From positions 1-13,781 of the forward strand of contig JAHIJU010000472.1 of the NCBI GenBank assembly GCA_018898235.1: a stretch of DNA of 13,781 bases, written 5' to 3'. This document shows positions 1 through 6,308 of this stretch, piece by piece; the stretch's first letter is position 1, and the number at the start of each line of letters is the position of its first letter. Below the pieces are notes generated by a model that made no database searches, was not told the DNA's origin, and worked only from the letters and a program-made list of their open reading frames with translations. The position numbers were made by a program, and so were the translations under genes. The DNA is from Actinomycetota bacterium (lineage in GTDB: Bacteria; Actinomycetota; Actinomycetes; Actinomycetales; Cellulomonadaceae).

Positions 1-228
1 CACCCGACCCTTGAGGCCGCGGCCGGTGAAGTACTCCTGCTTGCCGATGAAGACCATCTCGCGGTCGAGCATGAGCGGCAGGAAGAACGAGTCGATGACC
101 GCCTGGTGGTTGCTGGCAAGGATCGCAGCCCCTTCCGCAGGCACGTTCTTCGCGCCACGGATCCAGGGCCGGTACACGGCCTTGAGCAACGGGCCCACGA
201 AGACCCGTTTCATCAGCCAGTAGAACAC
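1..228 (-). CDS. Lysophospholipid acyltransferase (PlsC family), N-terminal part only
   Basis: This is the first 76 codons of an acyltransferase whose remainder lies beyond the left edge. Members move an acyl chain from acyl-CoA or acyl-ACP to a lysophospholipid such as 1-acyl-glycerol-3-phosphate at the cytoplasmic membrane. The visible piece starts VFYWLMKRVFVGPLL and contains the catalytic motif I, NHxxxxD, as SNHQAVIDS around residues 39-47. FIGKQEYF follows, as in actinobacterial members such as the Rv2182c type. I chose the GTG at 228 because the FYWLMK segment is typical of the family and a GAGGGGAG ribosome binding site (233-240) lies just upstream; an ATG at 213 is the alternative. 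The gene diverges from the acidic membrane protein next door. Motifs II-IV cannot be seen, so the exact substrate is open. Confidence 0.88.
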   Translation of the reverse strand, partial: MFYWLMKRVFVGPLLKAVYRPWIRGAKNVPAEGAAILASNHQAVIDSFFLPLMLDREMVFIGKQEYFTGRGLKGRV

Positions 229-266
229 CGCGCTCCCCTCGGGTCGCCGATGCGGCGCCGCACCCG

Positions 267-276
267 ACTCTAGAGT
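267..276. promoter_or_regulatory. Palindromic double -10 element between divergent genes
   Basis: ACTCTAGAGT is a perfect 10-bp palindrome. Read on either strand it contains TAGAGT, a match to the TANNNT -10 consensus of actinobacterial SigA promoters. On the plus strand the hexamer (271-276) ends six bases before the ATG at 283, which fits a leaderless transcript. On the minus strand the hexamer (272-267) would start a roughly 30-base leader for the acyltransferase. No convincing -35 box is seen on either side. Promoter function is inferred from the motif and its position. Confidence 0.5.
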
Positions 277-282
277 GCTCCT

Positions 283-831
283 ATGGCCCCCCGCTGCGAG
301 GACGAGCCCTCGGACCCTCGTCGCGACGACGCGCAGGTCCCGCTTCCCGATGACGACGCCCCGTCCGACGGCGCCGGGCAGGACGAGGACCCGGGGCGGC
401 CGGACGAGCCGGACGACGAGTGGGCGCAGATCGTCGCCCGGCTCGGCGACATCGACGTGCGACCGGGTCTGGTCGAGCCGCGGGTCCTGCGCCCGGGCAA
501 GGTCGAGGACGCCGGGCCGGCGATGACCGGTCGCGACTGGGACGGCACCGCCCAGATCGAGGACGCGGAGCGGGAGGTCGACGAGCAGGAGCACTTCGTC
601 CCGCCCGACCCCGGACCGGTGCTCGGCGGCGAGCCGCTGCTCACGGCCTCGTGGCTGGCCGTGGCCGCCATGCCGGTGCTCTGGCTGGTGGTGGCCATCG
701 GCTGGCGGTCCGCTCCTGCTGTCCTCCTCCAGGCCTCAGGCGTCGTCTTCGTCCTGGCGGTCGGCGTGCTCGCGTGGCGGATGCCGCACCGACGCGACCC
801 GGACGACGGGGACGACGGCGCGGTCGTCTGA
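283..831 (+). CDS. Acidic-tailed small membrane protein, actinobacterial hypothetical
   Basis: The protein has 182 residues and no function I can name. Residues 1-105 are hydrophilic and very rich in Asp and Glu. The segment EHFVPPDPGP (about 103-112) resembles the 'E(D/E)xFVPPPPPP' box of a family of uncharacterised actinobacterial membrane proteins. Two hydrophobic helices follow (about 119-140 and 146-165) and then a short charged tail. This suggests a cytoplasmic acidic domain anchored by a helical hairpin. The start is the ATG at 283, directly after a TAGAGT -10 box and without a good Shine-Dalgarno sequence, consistent with leaderless expression. It converges on the glucokinase gene. 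No enzymatic motif is visible, and the family resemblance rests on the FVPP box and the two-helix layout only. Confidence 0.8.
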   Translation: MAPRCEDEPSDPRRDDAQVPLPDDDAPSDGAGQDEDPGRPDEPDDEWAQIVARLGDIDVRPGLVEPRVLRPGKVEDAGPAMTGRDWDGTAQIEDAEREVDEQEHFVPPDPGPVLGGEPLLTASWLAVAAMPVLWLVVAIGWRSAPAVLLQASGVVFVLAVGVLAWRMPHRRDPDDGDDGAVV

Positions 832-833
832 CG

Positions 834-857
834 GGCCGCGGCCGGCTGCCCGCGGCC
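834..857. terminator. Hairpin between convergent genes
   Basis: GGCCGCGG (834-841) and CCGCGGCC (850-857) form an 8-bp GC-only stem with an 8-base loop. The hairpin lies between the stop of the membrane-protein gene and the stop of the glucokinase gene, where a bidirectional terminator would be expected. No T-tract follows on either side, which is common in actinobacteria, so the call rests on position and stem. Confidence 0.4.
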
Positions 858-864
858 GCACCCG

Positions 865-1812
865 CTACAGGCGGGCCAGGTCCGCGGCGCCGACGATGCC
901 GGCGTCGTTGCCCATCGACGCGACCTCGATGCGCGCGGTCGGCCGGTAGCCCCCCGCCGAGAGCCTGCGGCTGAACGCGACGCGGGCGGGGCCGAGGACG
1001 AGGTCGCCCGCCCCGGACAGCCCGCCGCCGACCACGAACATCGCCGGGTCGAGCAGCGCTGCGACCGACGCCGCTCCCTCACCCACCCAGCGTCCGACCG
1101 AGGCCAACAGCTCGATGGACAGCTCGTCACCCTCGGTGGCCGCGGTCGTCACGTGCTGACCGGTGATGCGGCGCCACTTGCCGCCGGCGAGCTCGAGCAG
1201 CCGGACGGCACGGTCCGGTCGCGTCGCCGCGACGCCGTGCGCCTCGCGCACCAGGGCGCTGCCCGACACGTACTGCTCCCAGCAGCCGTTCTGCCCGCAG
1301 CCGCAGTGGTGCCCCTCGGGGACCACCCGCAGGTGGCCGATCTCGGCCGCGACCCCCCAGGCGCCGCGCACCAGGTGGCCCCCGCTGATCACCGCCCCAC
1401 CGAGCCCCGTGCCGAGCGTGAGCGTGACCACGTCGTCCAGTCCACGCGCGATCCCGAACCGCGACTCGGCCCAGCCCGCGGCGTTCGCGTCGTTCTCGAC
1501 CACGACGTGCACGTCCGGCGTGCCCAGCCCGGCCAGGACGGCGTCACGCAGCGGGTGGTCCCGCCACGGCAGGTTGGGGCAGAACATCACGGTGGCCCGG
1601 TCCTGGCCGATGAATCCCGGCGCCGCCAGTCCGATCGCCCCGACCGCGTGGTCGGCCATCAGGGTGCTGCAGGCCTCGACGATGCCGGCGTCCACCGTGC
1701 CCGCATCGGTCGGGTCGGTACGCAGCACGACCTTGGCGAGGATCTCACCCTCGGGCGACACGACGCCGGCCGCGATCTTGGTGCCGCCGATGTCGACTCC
1801 GATGGCGTGCAT
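865..1812 (-). CDS. glkA: ROK-family glucokinase
   Basis: This 315-residue cytoplasmic sugar kinase most likely phosphorylates glucose to glucose-6-phosphate with ATP. The N-terminal phosphate loop is DIGGTK (residues 7-12). The catalytic Asp is D108 in ENDAN, and the second phosphate motif LGTGLGG spans 133-139. The ROK zinc site is intact: H160 in EIGH, then CGCGxxGCWE with C170, C172 and C177. The adenosine region GGGLSGAGD lies near residues 262-270. Length and motifs match Streptomyces GlkA, which in that genus also carries a role in carbon catabolite repression. There is no N-terminal helix-turn-helix, so it is a kinase and not a NagC/XylR-type repressor. The ATG at 1812 follows AGGAG (1820-1824) with seven bases between. 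Substrate specificity (glucose or another hexose) is inferred from the family. It is divergent from the acyl-CoA ligase. Confidence 0.92.
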   Translation of the reverse strand: MHAIGVDIGGTKIAAGVVSPEGEILAKVVLRTDPTDAGTVDAGIVEACSTLMADHAVGAIGLAAPGFIGQDRATVMFCPNLPWRDHPLRDAVLAGLGTPDVHVVVENDANAAGWAESRFGIARGLDDVVTLTLGTGLGGAVISGGHLVRGAWGVAAEIGHLRVVPEGHHCGCGQNGCWEQYVSGSALVREAHGVAATRPDRAVRLLELAGGKWRRITGQHVTTAATEGDELSIELLASVGRWVGEGAASVAALLDPAMFVVGGGLSGAGDLVLGPARVAFSRRLSAGGYRPTARIEVASMGNDAGIVGAADLARL

Positions 1813-1854
1813 GGCTGTGCTCCTGGAAGGTCATGGCAGTAGGGACAGGCGCAA

Positions 1855-1860
1855 ACGCTA
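1855..1860 (-). promoter_or_regulatory. Possible -10 box for the glucokinase gene
   Basis: On the minus strand TAGCGT (1860 to 1855) matches TANNNT and would give a leader of about 35 bases containing the AGGAG site. No -35 match is evident. This is weak support, listed because it lies in the 187-base divergent intergenic region. Confidence 0.25.
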
Positions 1861-1959
1861 GCCGTTCCGCGCACCCGCGCCAGGTGCGCGGCTCCGCGTG
1901 CGGCGCCGGCACGGGGACCGGGCGACCGGCCCCCACTCGTCCCTAGGACTCCGGTCCCG

Positions 1960-1965
1960 TATCGT
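1960..1965 (+). promoter_or_regulatory. Possible -10 box for the acyl-CoA ligase gene
   Basis: TATCGT matches TANNNT and lies 34 bases before the ATG at 2000. That leaves room for a short leader holding the CGGAG ribosome binding site (about 1989-1993). No clear -35 box is visible. Confidence 0.35.
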
Positions 1966-1999
1966 TCGAGGACCTGGCAGCCTGACAACGGAGTCACGC

Positions 2000-3811
2000 A
2001 TGGCACAGTCCTCATCCACCCCGCTGCTCGTCGAGGTGCCCGCCGACCTGAACCTCAACGGGCTCCTCGCCGAACGCGTCGCACGCCGCCCTGACGCGCC
2101 ACTCATCGAACGCCGAGACCCGGGCGCCGAGGCGTGGGCGCCGGTCTCCGCCCGCCAGTTCCAGGCCGAGGTCGCTGCGGCCGCCAAGGGCCTGGTCGCG
2201 CACGGCGTCCGGCCGGGTGACCGGGTGGCACTCATGTGCCGCACCCGCTGGGAGTGGTCCGTGCTCGACTGGGCCATCTGGGCCGCCGGTGCGGTGAGCG
2301 TTCCCGTGTACGAGACGTCGTCGGCCGAGCAGGTCTCCTGGATCCTCGCCGACGCCGATGTCAGCCTGCTCATCGTCGAGACTGCCGCGCACGCCGCGAC
2401 GGTCGCCGAGGTGCGCCCCGGCTGCCCGACCCTGCGTGAGGTCCTGGTGATCGACGACGGCGCGCTCGCGCAGCTCGCTTCGGACGGGGCCGGCGTGGAC
2501 GACGCGCAGCTGGCCTCCCGCGCGCACGTGGCCGGGCTGGACGACATCGCGACCATCATCTACACCTCGGGGACCACGGGCCGTCCGAAGGGCGTTCTGC
2601 TGACCCACGGCAACTTCGTGCGGCTGACGGTCAACGCGCGGGCCCGGCTCGCCATGGTGTTCGCCATCGACCAGCCACGCACCTTGCTGTTCATGCCGCT
2701 CGCCCATGTGTTCGCGCGGTTCGTCAACGTCCTGGTGATCCCGGCGGACGCGGTGATCGGCTACACACCCGACCCGGCGACCCTGCTGGCGGACATGGCC
2801 TCGTTCCGCCCGACGTTCCTGCTCGCTGTCCCCCGCGTCTTCGAGAAGGTCTACAACGCCTCCGAGCAGAAGGCCGCCATCGGTGGCAAGGGTGCGATCT
2901 TCCAGCGGGCCGCCAAGACCGCGATCGTGTACTCCCGCGCGCTCGACAACCCGCGCGGGCCGAGCCCGTGGCTGCGACTGCAGCACAAGGTCGCCGACGT
3001 CCTCGTGCTCTCGAAGGTCCGGGCGGCCCTTGGTGGCGACCTGGTGTGGGCGGTGTCCGGCGGCGCCCCGCTGGGTGAACGTCTCGGGCACTTCTTCCGT
3101 GGCGTCGGGCTCGTGGTCCTCGAGGGCTACGGACTCACCGAGACCACGGCGCCGTTGTGTGTCGCCGTGCCGGAAAAGGTCAAGATCGGGACCGTCGGCC
3201 CCCCGCTGCCGGGCACGGACCTGCGGATCGCCGACGACGGCGAGATCGAGGCCCGCGGCATCCAGGTCTTCGCCGGGTACCACGCGAACCCCGAGGCGAC
3301 CGCCCAGGCCCTCGTCGACGGGTGGTTCCGCACCGGCGACCTCGGCACGCTCGACGAGGACGGTCACCTGCGGATCACCGGACGGAAGAAGGAGATCATC
3401 GTCACGGCCGGCGGCAAGAACGTCGTGCCGTCGATCCTCGAGGACAGGCTCCGCGGGCACCCTCTGGTCAGCCAGGTCGTCGTGGTGGGCGACCAGCGGC
3501 CGTTCATCGGCGCCCTGGTGACGCTCGACGCCGACGGGCTGCCCGGCTGGCTGGCGGCGCACGGCAGGCCGGCGATGACGGTGGCCGAGGCGGCCCGGGA
3601 CCCTGAGGTGCGGGCGTCGCTCGACAAGGCCGTCGAGTACACCAACCGGGCGGTCTCGCGCGCCGAGTCGATCCGCAAGTACCGCATCCTCGACCGCGAC
3701 CTGACGATCGCGAGCGGGTACCTGACCCCCAAGCTCTCGGTGCGGCGCCTCGAGGTGCTCAAGGACTTCGCCGCCGACGTCGACGCGCTGTACCTCGACG
3801 ACCGCAGCTGA
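2000..3811 (+). CDS. fadD15: Long-chain fatty-acyl-CoA ligase (AMP-forming), FadD15 type
   Basis: This 603-residue member of the acyl-adenylate-forming superfamily activates long-chain fatty acids with ATP and CoA through an acyl-AMP intermediate. It feeds lipid synthesis and beta-oxidation. Core motifs are all present: the P-loop-like YTSGTTGRPKG (from residue 188), GYGLTETT (376-383), WFRTGDLG with the ribose-binding Asp near D447, and the hinge ITGRKKEIIVTAGGKN (from about 459). The C-terminal LTPKLSVRR keeps the lysine expected for adenylation. Length is typical of the long-chain ACSL-like subgroup. The frame stays open upstream to 1898, but the ATG at 2000 has a GGAG site and begins where family members begin, so the upstream part is excluded. 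Order relative to the nuclease fusion and trpD matches mycobacterial fadD15. Chain-length preference cannot be read from the sequence. Confidence 0.93.
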   Translation: MAQSSSTPLLVEVPADLNLNGLLAERVARRPDAPLIERRDPGAEAWAPVSARQFQAEVAAAAKGLVAHGVRPGDRVALMCRTRWEWSVLDWAIWAAGAVSVPVYETSSAEQVSWILADADVSLLIVETAAHAATVAEVRPGCPTLREVLVIDDGALAQLASDGAGVDDAQLASRAHVAGLDDIATIIYTSGTTGRPKGVLLTHGNFVRLTVNARARLAMVFAIDQPRTLLFMPLAHVFARFVNVLVIPADAVIGYTPDPATLLADMASFRPTFLLAVPRVFEKVYNASEQKAAIGGKGAIFQRAAKTAIVYSRALDNPRGPSPWLRLQHKVADVLVLSKVRAALGGDLVWAVSGGAPLGERLGHFFRGVGLVVLEGYGLTETTAPLCVAVPEKVKIGTVGPPLPGTDLRIADDGEIEARGIQVFAGYHANPEATAQALVDGWFRTGDLGTLDEDGHLRITGRKKEIIVTAGGKNVVPSILEDRLRGHPLVSQVVVVGDQRPFIGALVTLDADGLPGWLAAHGRPAMTVAEAARDPEVRASLDKAVEYTNRAVSRAESIRKYRILDRDLTIASGYLTPKLSVRRLEVLKDFAADVDALYLDDRS

Positions 3812-3832
3812 CGGCGCCGCGCCGCCGCCTCA

Positions 3833-3850
3833 CGACCGGTCCGCCGGTCG
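3833..3850. terminator. Hairpin between convergent genes
   Basis: CGACCGG (3833-3839) and CCGGTCG (3844-3850) form a 7-bp stem with a 4-base loop. It lies 22 bases after the ligase stop and just before the end of the opposing small gene. It has no T-tract. Its position suggests a bidirectional terminator. Confidence 0.45.
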
Positions 3851-3868
3851 CGGGTGTCTCCCCGGCCG

Positions 3869-4066
3869 TCAGCCAGCTCGGGGGTGCCGCAGCGGTGGAA
3901 CCATGCCCGCCCCGGCGAGCACGTCGAGCGCCTGGAACTCGGCCGAGCCGAGGTCGATCCGGCCGGGCCCGCCCGCAGCCGGACCCACCGGGACGGTGAG
4001 GAAGCTGACCACGCAGTCGGCGCACGCCGGGCCCCGCGCGGTGCAGGTGTCGCAGTCGATCATCAT
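3869..4066 (-). CDS. 65-residue four-cysteine protein, actinobacterial hypothetical
   Basis: This very small protein begins MMIDCDTCTARG. It carries two CxxC pairs, C5/C8 and C15/C18, separated by six residues, which is a compact zinc-ribbon or metal-knuckle pattern. The rest is a short linker and a C-terminal helix-like segment ending in GMVPPLR. Similar short proteins with C-x2-C-x6-C-x2-CVV and a 'GLVPPL' end occur across actinobacteria without assigned function; that resemblance is from memory. The frame is open further upstream to 4186, but that part is low-complexity and overlaps the divergent gene. The ATG at 4066 (or 4063) begins the conserved part and lies eight bases after a TACCGT -10 box, fitting leaderless expression. 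It might bind zinc or an iron-sulphur cluster, but nothing in the sequence fixes the job. Confidence 0.72.
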   Translation of the reverse strand: MMIDCDTCTARGPACADCVVSFLTVPVGPAAGGPGRIDLGSAEFQALDVLAGAGMVPPLRHPRAG

Positions 4067-4074
4067 GGGACGGG

Positions 4075-4080
4075 ACGGTA
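4075..4080 (-). promoter_or_regulatory. -10 box for the four-cysteine protein gene, probably leaderless
   Basis: On the minus strand TACCGT matches TANNNT and ends eight bases before the ATG at 4066. No Shine-Dalgarno sequence lies in between, so transcription probably begins at or next to the start codon. Confidence 0.45.
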
Positions 4081-4151
4081 GGACGGCCCGCCCACACGGC
4101 CCCGCCGGCACGGCCGCGACCCTGGATCCAGCCGGTGTCGGCGGGCGTCGG

Positions 4152-4157
4152 TAGCGT
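4152..4157 (+). promoter_or_regulatory. -10 box for the nuclease-fusion gene, probably leaderless
   Basis: TAGCGT matches TANNNT and lies seven bases before the ATG at 4165, with no Shine-Dalgarno sequence between. It supports that ATG over the upstream in-frame ATG at 4135, which would lie before the promoter. Confidence 0.5.
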
Positions 4158-4164
4158 GCCCGGC

Positions 4165-5973
4165 ATGCGAGAAGCTCAGCGGTCACGTCCGGTCTGGGCC
4201 GGGGCGCCGCTCCCGGCGCCCGGGGCGCGCCCGGTGCAGCCGACCCTGTCCGACATCGGGACCCCCCTGCATGACGTCACCTTCGTCGTGGTCGACCTGG
4301 AGACGACCGGCGGCCGTGCGGCCGACTGCGAGATCACCGAGATCGGGGCGGTGAAGGTGCGCGGCGGGCAGGTGCTCGGTGAGTTCGGCACCCTGGTCGA
4401 TCCGGGGGCGCCCGTGCCCCCGGCGATCACGGTGCTCACCGGGATCACGACGGCCATGCTGGTCGGCGCACCGCGGATCGAGACCGTGCTGCCCTCGTTC
4501 CTGGAGTTCGCGCGCGGTGCCGTCCTGGTGGCCCACAACGCGCCGTTCGACATCGGCTTCCTCAAGGCGGCCTGCGCCCGCACCGACCGGCCCTGGCCGG
4601 GGAACCAGGTGGTCGACACCGTCCGCCTGGCCCGTCGGGTGGTCACCCGCGACGAGGCCCCGAACCACCGCCTGTCCACCCTCGCGGCACTGTTCCGCGC
4701 GACCGTCTCCCCCACCCACCGTGCCCTCGACGATGCGCGCGCGACGGTCGATGTGCTGCACGCCCTCCTCGATCGGCTCGCCCCGCTCGGGGTCACCCAC
4801 CTGGAGGATCTGGCCACGGCCGCCGACCCGGTCCCCGCCGACATCCGCCGGCGCCGTCACCTGGCCGACGGCCTCCCCGACGCACCCGGGGTCTACCTGT
4901 TCCGCGGCCCCAAGGACGAGGTGCTGTACGTCGGGACCTCCACCACGTCGTTGCGATCGCGGGTACGCAGCTACTTCACCGCCGCCGAGAAGCGCAGCCG
5001 GATGGTGGAGATGGTGCGCCTGGCCACGCGGGTGGACCCGGTGGTCTGCGCCACACCGCTCGAGGCCCGGGTGCGTGAGCTGCGGCTGATCGCGGAGCAC
5101 GCGCCGCGCTACAACCGGCGCAGCCGCGCACCCGAGGCGATGCCCTGGGTGCGGATCACCACGGAGCCCTACCCGCGGCTGTCGGTGGTGCGGCAGGTCA
5201 GCCCGGGTGCGACCCACATCGGCCCGCTGAGCTCGGCCGGCGCGGCGCGGCTCGCGACCGAGGCCGTCCACGAGGCGTTCGAGATCCGCCGCTGCACCCG
5301 GCGGCTCCCGCTCGTCCCCGCCGCCGGGGCGCGGGCGTGCGTGCTGGCCGAGCTCGGCCGCTGCCCGGCCCCATGCCTGCACGGTGATCCGGACGGTGCG
5401 TACGCCCGCGTCGTCGACCGGGTGCGGGATGCCCTCGTGGGCGACCCGGCGCCCGTGGTGCACGCCCACGCGCAGCGACTGACGGAGCTCACCAGCCACG
5501 AGCGGTTCGAGGAGGCGGCAGTCGTCCGCGACCGCCTGGCGGAGTTCCTCCGCGCGGCCGGCCGGGCCCAGCGCTTCGACCCGATGGCCCGGCTCCCCGA
5601 GCTGGTCGCCGCGCACCGCGAACCGGACGGAGGCTGGGAGCTGGTCCTGGTCCGCTACGGGCGCCTCGCCGCCACGGCCAGGACCCGGCGCGGGCACGAC
5701 CCACTGCCCGTGGTCGCCGCCCTGCGCGTCACCGGGGAGCACGTGCCGGCTCCTGTGCCGCCCTCCACGGCCGCCCACCCGGAGGAGAGCGACCTGATCC
5801 TGCAGTGGCTCGCCAGGCCGGGTGTCCGCCTCGTGCAGATCGAGGGGACGTTCGCCTGGCCCGTGCGGTCCGCCGCCTCCGCCGCCGATCCGGGGGCGGC
5901 GCTGGGTGCCTTGCCCGCACCGACCTCGAACGCAGTGCCGGACGACGCCACCACCCCCCTGGTGACGGCATGA
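4165..5973 (+). CDS. DEDDh exonuclease fused to UvrC-like GIY-YIG endonuclease module
   Basis: This 602-residue two-nuclease protein matches the mycobacterial Rv2191 type. Residues about 38-205 form a DnaQ-like 3'-5' exonuclease: VDLETTG (D44, E46), AHNAPFDIGF (D129) and HRALDDA (H185, D190). Residues about 238-320 form a GIY-YIG domain like the UvrC N-terminus: GVYLF (242-246), LYVGTS, R265/R268 and the metal-binding Glu position E305, ending PRYN. Four cysteines follow (C377, C392, C400, C404), then a UVR-type helical motif near 440-465. The RNase H-like endonuclease and HhH domains of full UvrC are absent, so it could make only one kind of incision, as Cho does. A role in DNA repair is likely, perhaps trimming or incising at lesions. 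Its stop overlaps the next gene by ATGA, suggesting cotranslation. Residues about 570-602 are low-complexity Ala/Pro. Confidence 0.88.
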   Translation: MREAQRSRPVWAGAPLPAPGARPVQPTLSDIGTPLHDVTFVVVDLETTGGRAADCEITEIGAVKVRGGQVLGEFGTLVDPGAPVPPAITVLTGITTAMLVGAPRIETVLPSFLEFARGAVLVAHNAPFDIGFLKAACARTDRPWPGNQVVDTVRLARRVVTRDEAPNHRLSTLAALFRATVSPTHRALDDARATVDVLHALLDRLAPLGVTHLEDLATAADPVPADIRRRRHLADGLPDAPGVYLFRGPKDEVLYVGTSTTSLRSRVRSYFTAAEKRSRMVEMVRLATRVDPVVCATPLEARVRELRLIAEHAPRYNRRSRAPEAMPWVRITTEPYPRLSVVRQVSPGATHIGPLSSAGAARLATEAVHEAFEIRRCTRRLPLVPAAGARACVLAELGRCPAPCLHGDPDGAYARVVDRVRDALVGDPAPVVHAHAQRLTELTSHERFEEAAVVRDRLAEFLRAAGRAQRFDPMARLPELVAAHREPDGGWELVLVRYGRLAATARTRRGHDPLPVVAALRVTGEHVPAPVPPSTAAHPEESDLILQWLARPGVRLVQIEGTFAWPVRSAASAADPGAALGALPAPTSNAVPDDATTPLVTA

Positions 5974-6263
5974 TGAGGGGCATGATCACCGCCATCGTCC
6001 ACATCGACACCGACGCCGCGAAGATCCCCGAGGTCGCCACGCAGATCGCCGAGATCACGGGCGTGAGCGAGGTCTACTCGGTCACGGGTGAGGTCGACCT
6101 CATCGCCGTGGTCCGGGTCCGCGAGCACGAAGGCCTGGCCGACGTCATCGCCGATGCGATCAGCAAGGTCGACGGAGTCCTGCGCACGCAGACCTACATC
6201 GCCTTCCGCACCTACTCACGGCACGACCTCGATCAGGCGTTCGCCCTGGGCCTCGAGGACTGA
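5973..6263 (+). CDS. Stand-alone Lrp/AsnC effector-binding (RAM) domain protein
   Basis: The family core, 93 residues beginning MITAIVHIDTD, is a complete RAM/SIAM domain with the alpha-beta sandwich pattern and the ligand-loop motif VYSVTGEVDLIAVVRV. The sequence ends in YSRHDLDQAFALGLED. There is no helix-turn-helix DNA-binding domain, so it cannot act as a normal Lrp. Such proteins oligomerise and bind amino acids, and may modulate full-length Lrp relatives or an enzyme. Three in-frame ATGs (5970, 5973, 5982) are possible. I list 5973 because GGTGA lies seven bases before it, but family alignment favours 5982; GAGGGG sits too close to 5982 to serve it. Overlap or near-overlap with the nuclease stop implies coupling. 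The gene converges on trpD, so a tryptophan or other amino-acid effector is possible but unproven. Confidence 0.85.
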   Translation: MRGMITAIVHIDTDAAKIPEVATQIAEITGVSEVYSVTGEVDLIAVVRVREHEGLADVIADAISKVDGVLRTQTYIAFRTYSRHDLDQAFALGLED

Positions 6264-6279
6264 CCACAGCACCCGTCCC

Positions 6280-6308
6280 CCGCCACGCCCCGGTCGCGGG
6301 CGAGGCGG
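6280..6308. terminator. Hairpin between convergent genes, abutting the trpD stop
   Basis: CCGCC-a-CGCCC (6280-6290) pairs with GGGCG-a-GGCGG (6298-6308). The stem has two 5-bp blocks split by an A-A mismatch, with a 7-base loop. It fills the gap between the Lrp-like gene and the trpD stop codon. No T-tract follows. It is a likely bidirectional terminator. Confidence 0.45.

Noticed and set aside
865..1812. ROK protein as a transcriptional repressor of the NagC/XylR type
   Set aside because: The N-terminus starts directly with the phosphate-binding DIGGTK motif and there is no helix-turn-helix domain.
1898..1999. In-frame upstream extension of the acyl-CoA ligase
   Set aside because: The extra 34 residues look random and would cover the probable promoter; the ATG at 2000 has a ribosome binding site and matches family length.
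2012..3562. A long open frame on the minus strand opposite the acyl-CoA ligase gene
   Set aside because: It is a mirror frame caused by high GC and few stop codons. Its translation is Arg/Gly/Asp/His-rich low complexity, while the plus strand carries complete adenylation motifs.
4183..5778. A long open frame on the minus strand opposite the nuclease fusion
   Set aside because: The same GC artefact; no domain is recognisable, and both nuclease domains are intact on the plus strand.
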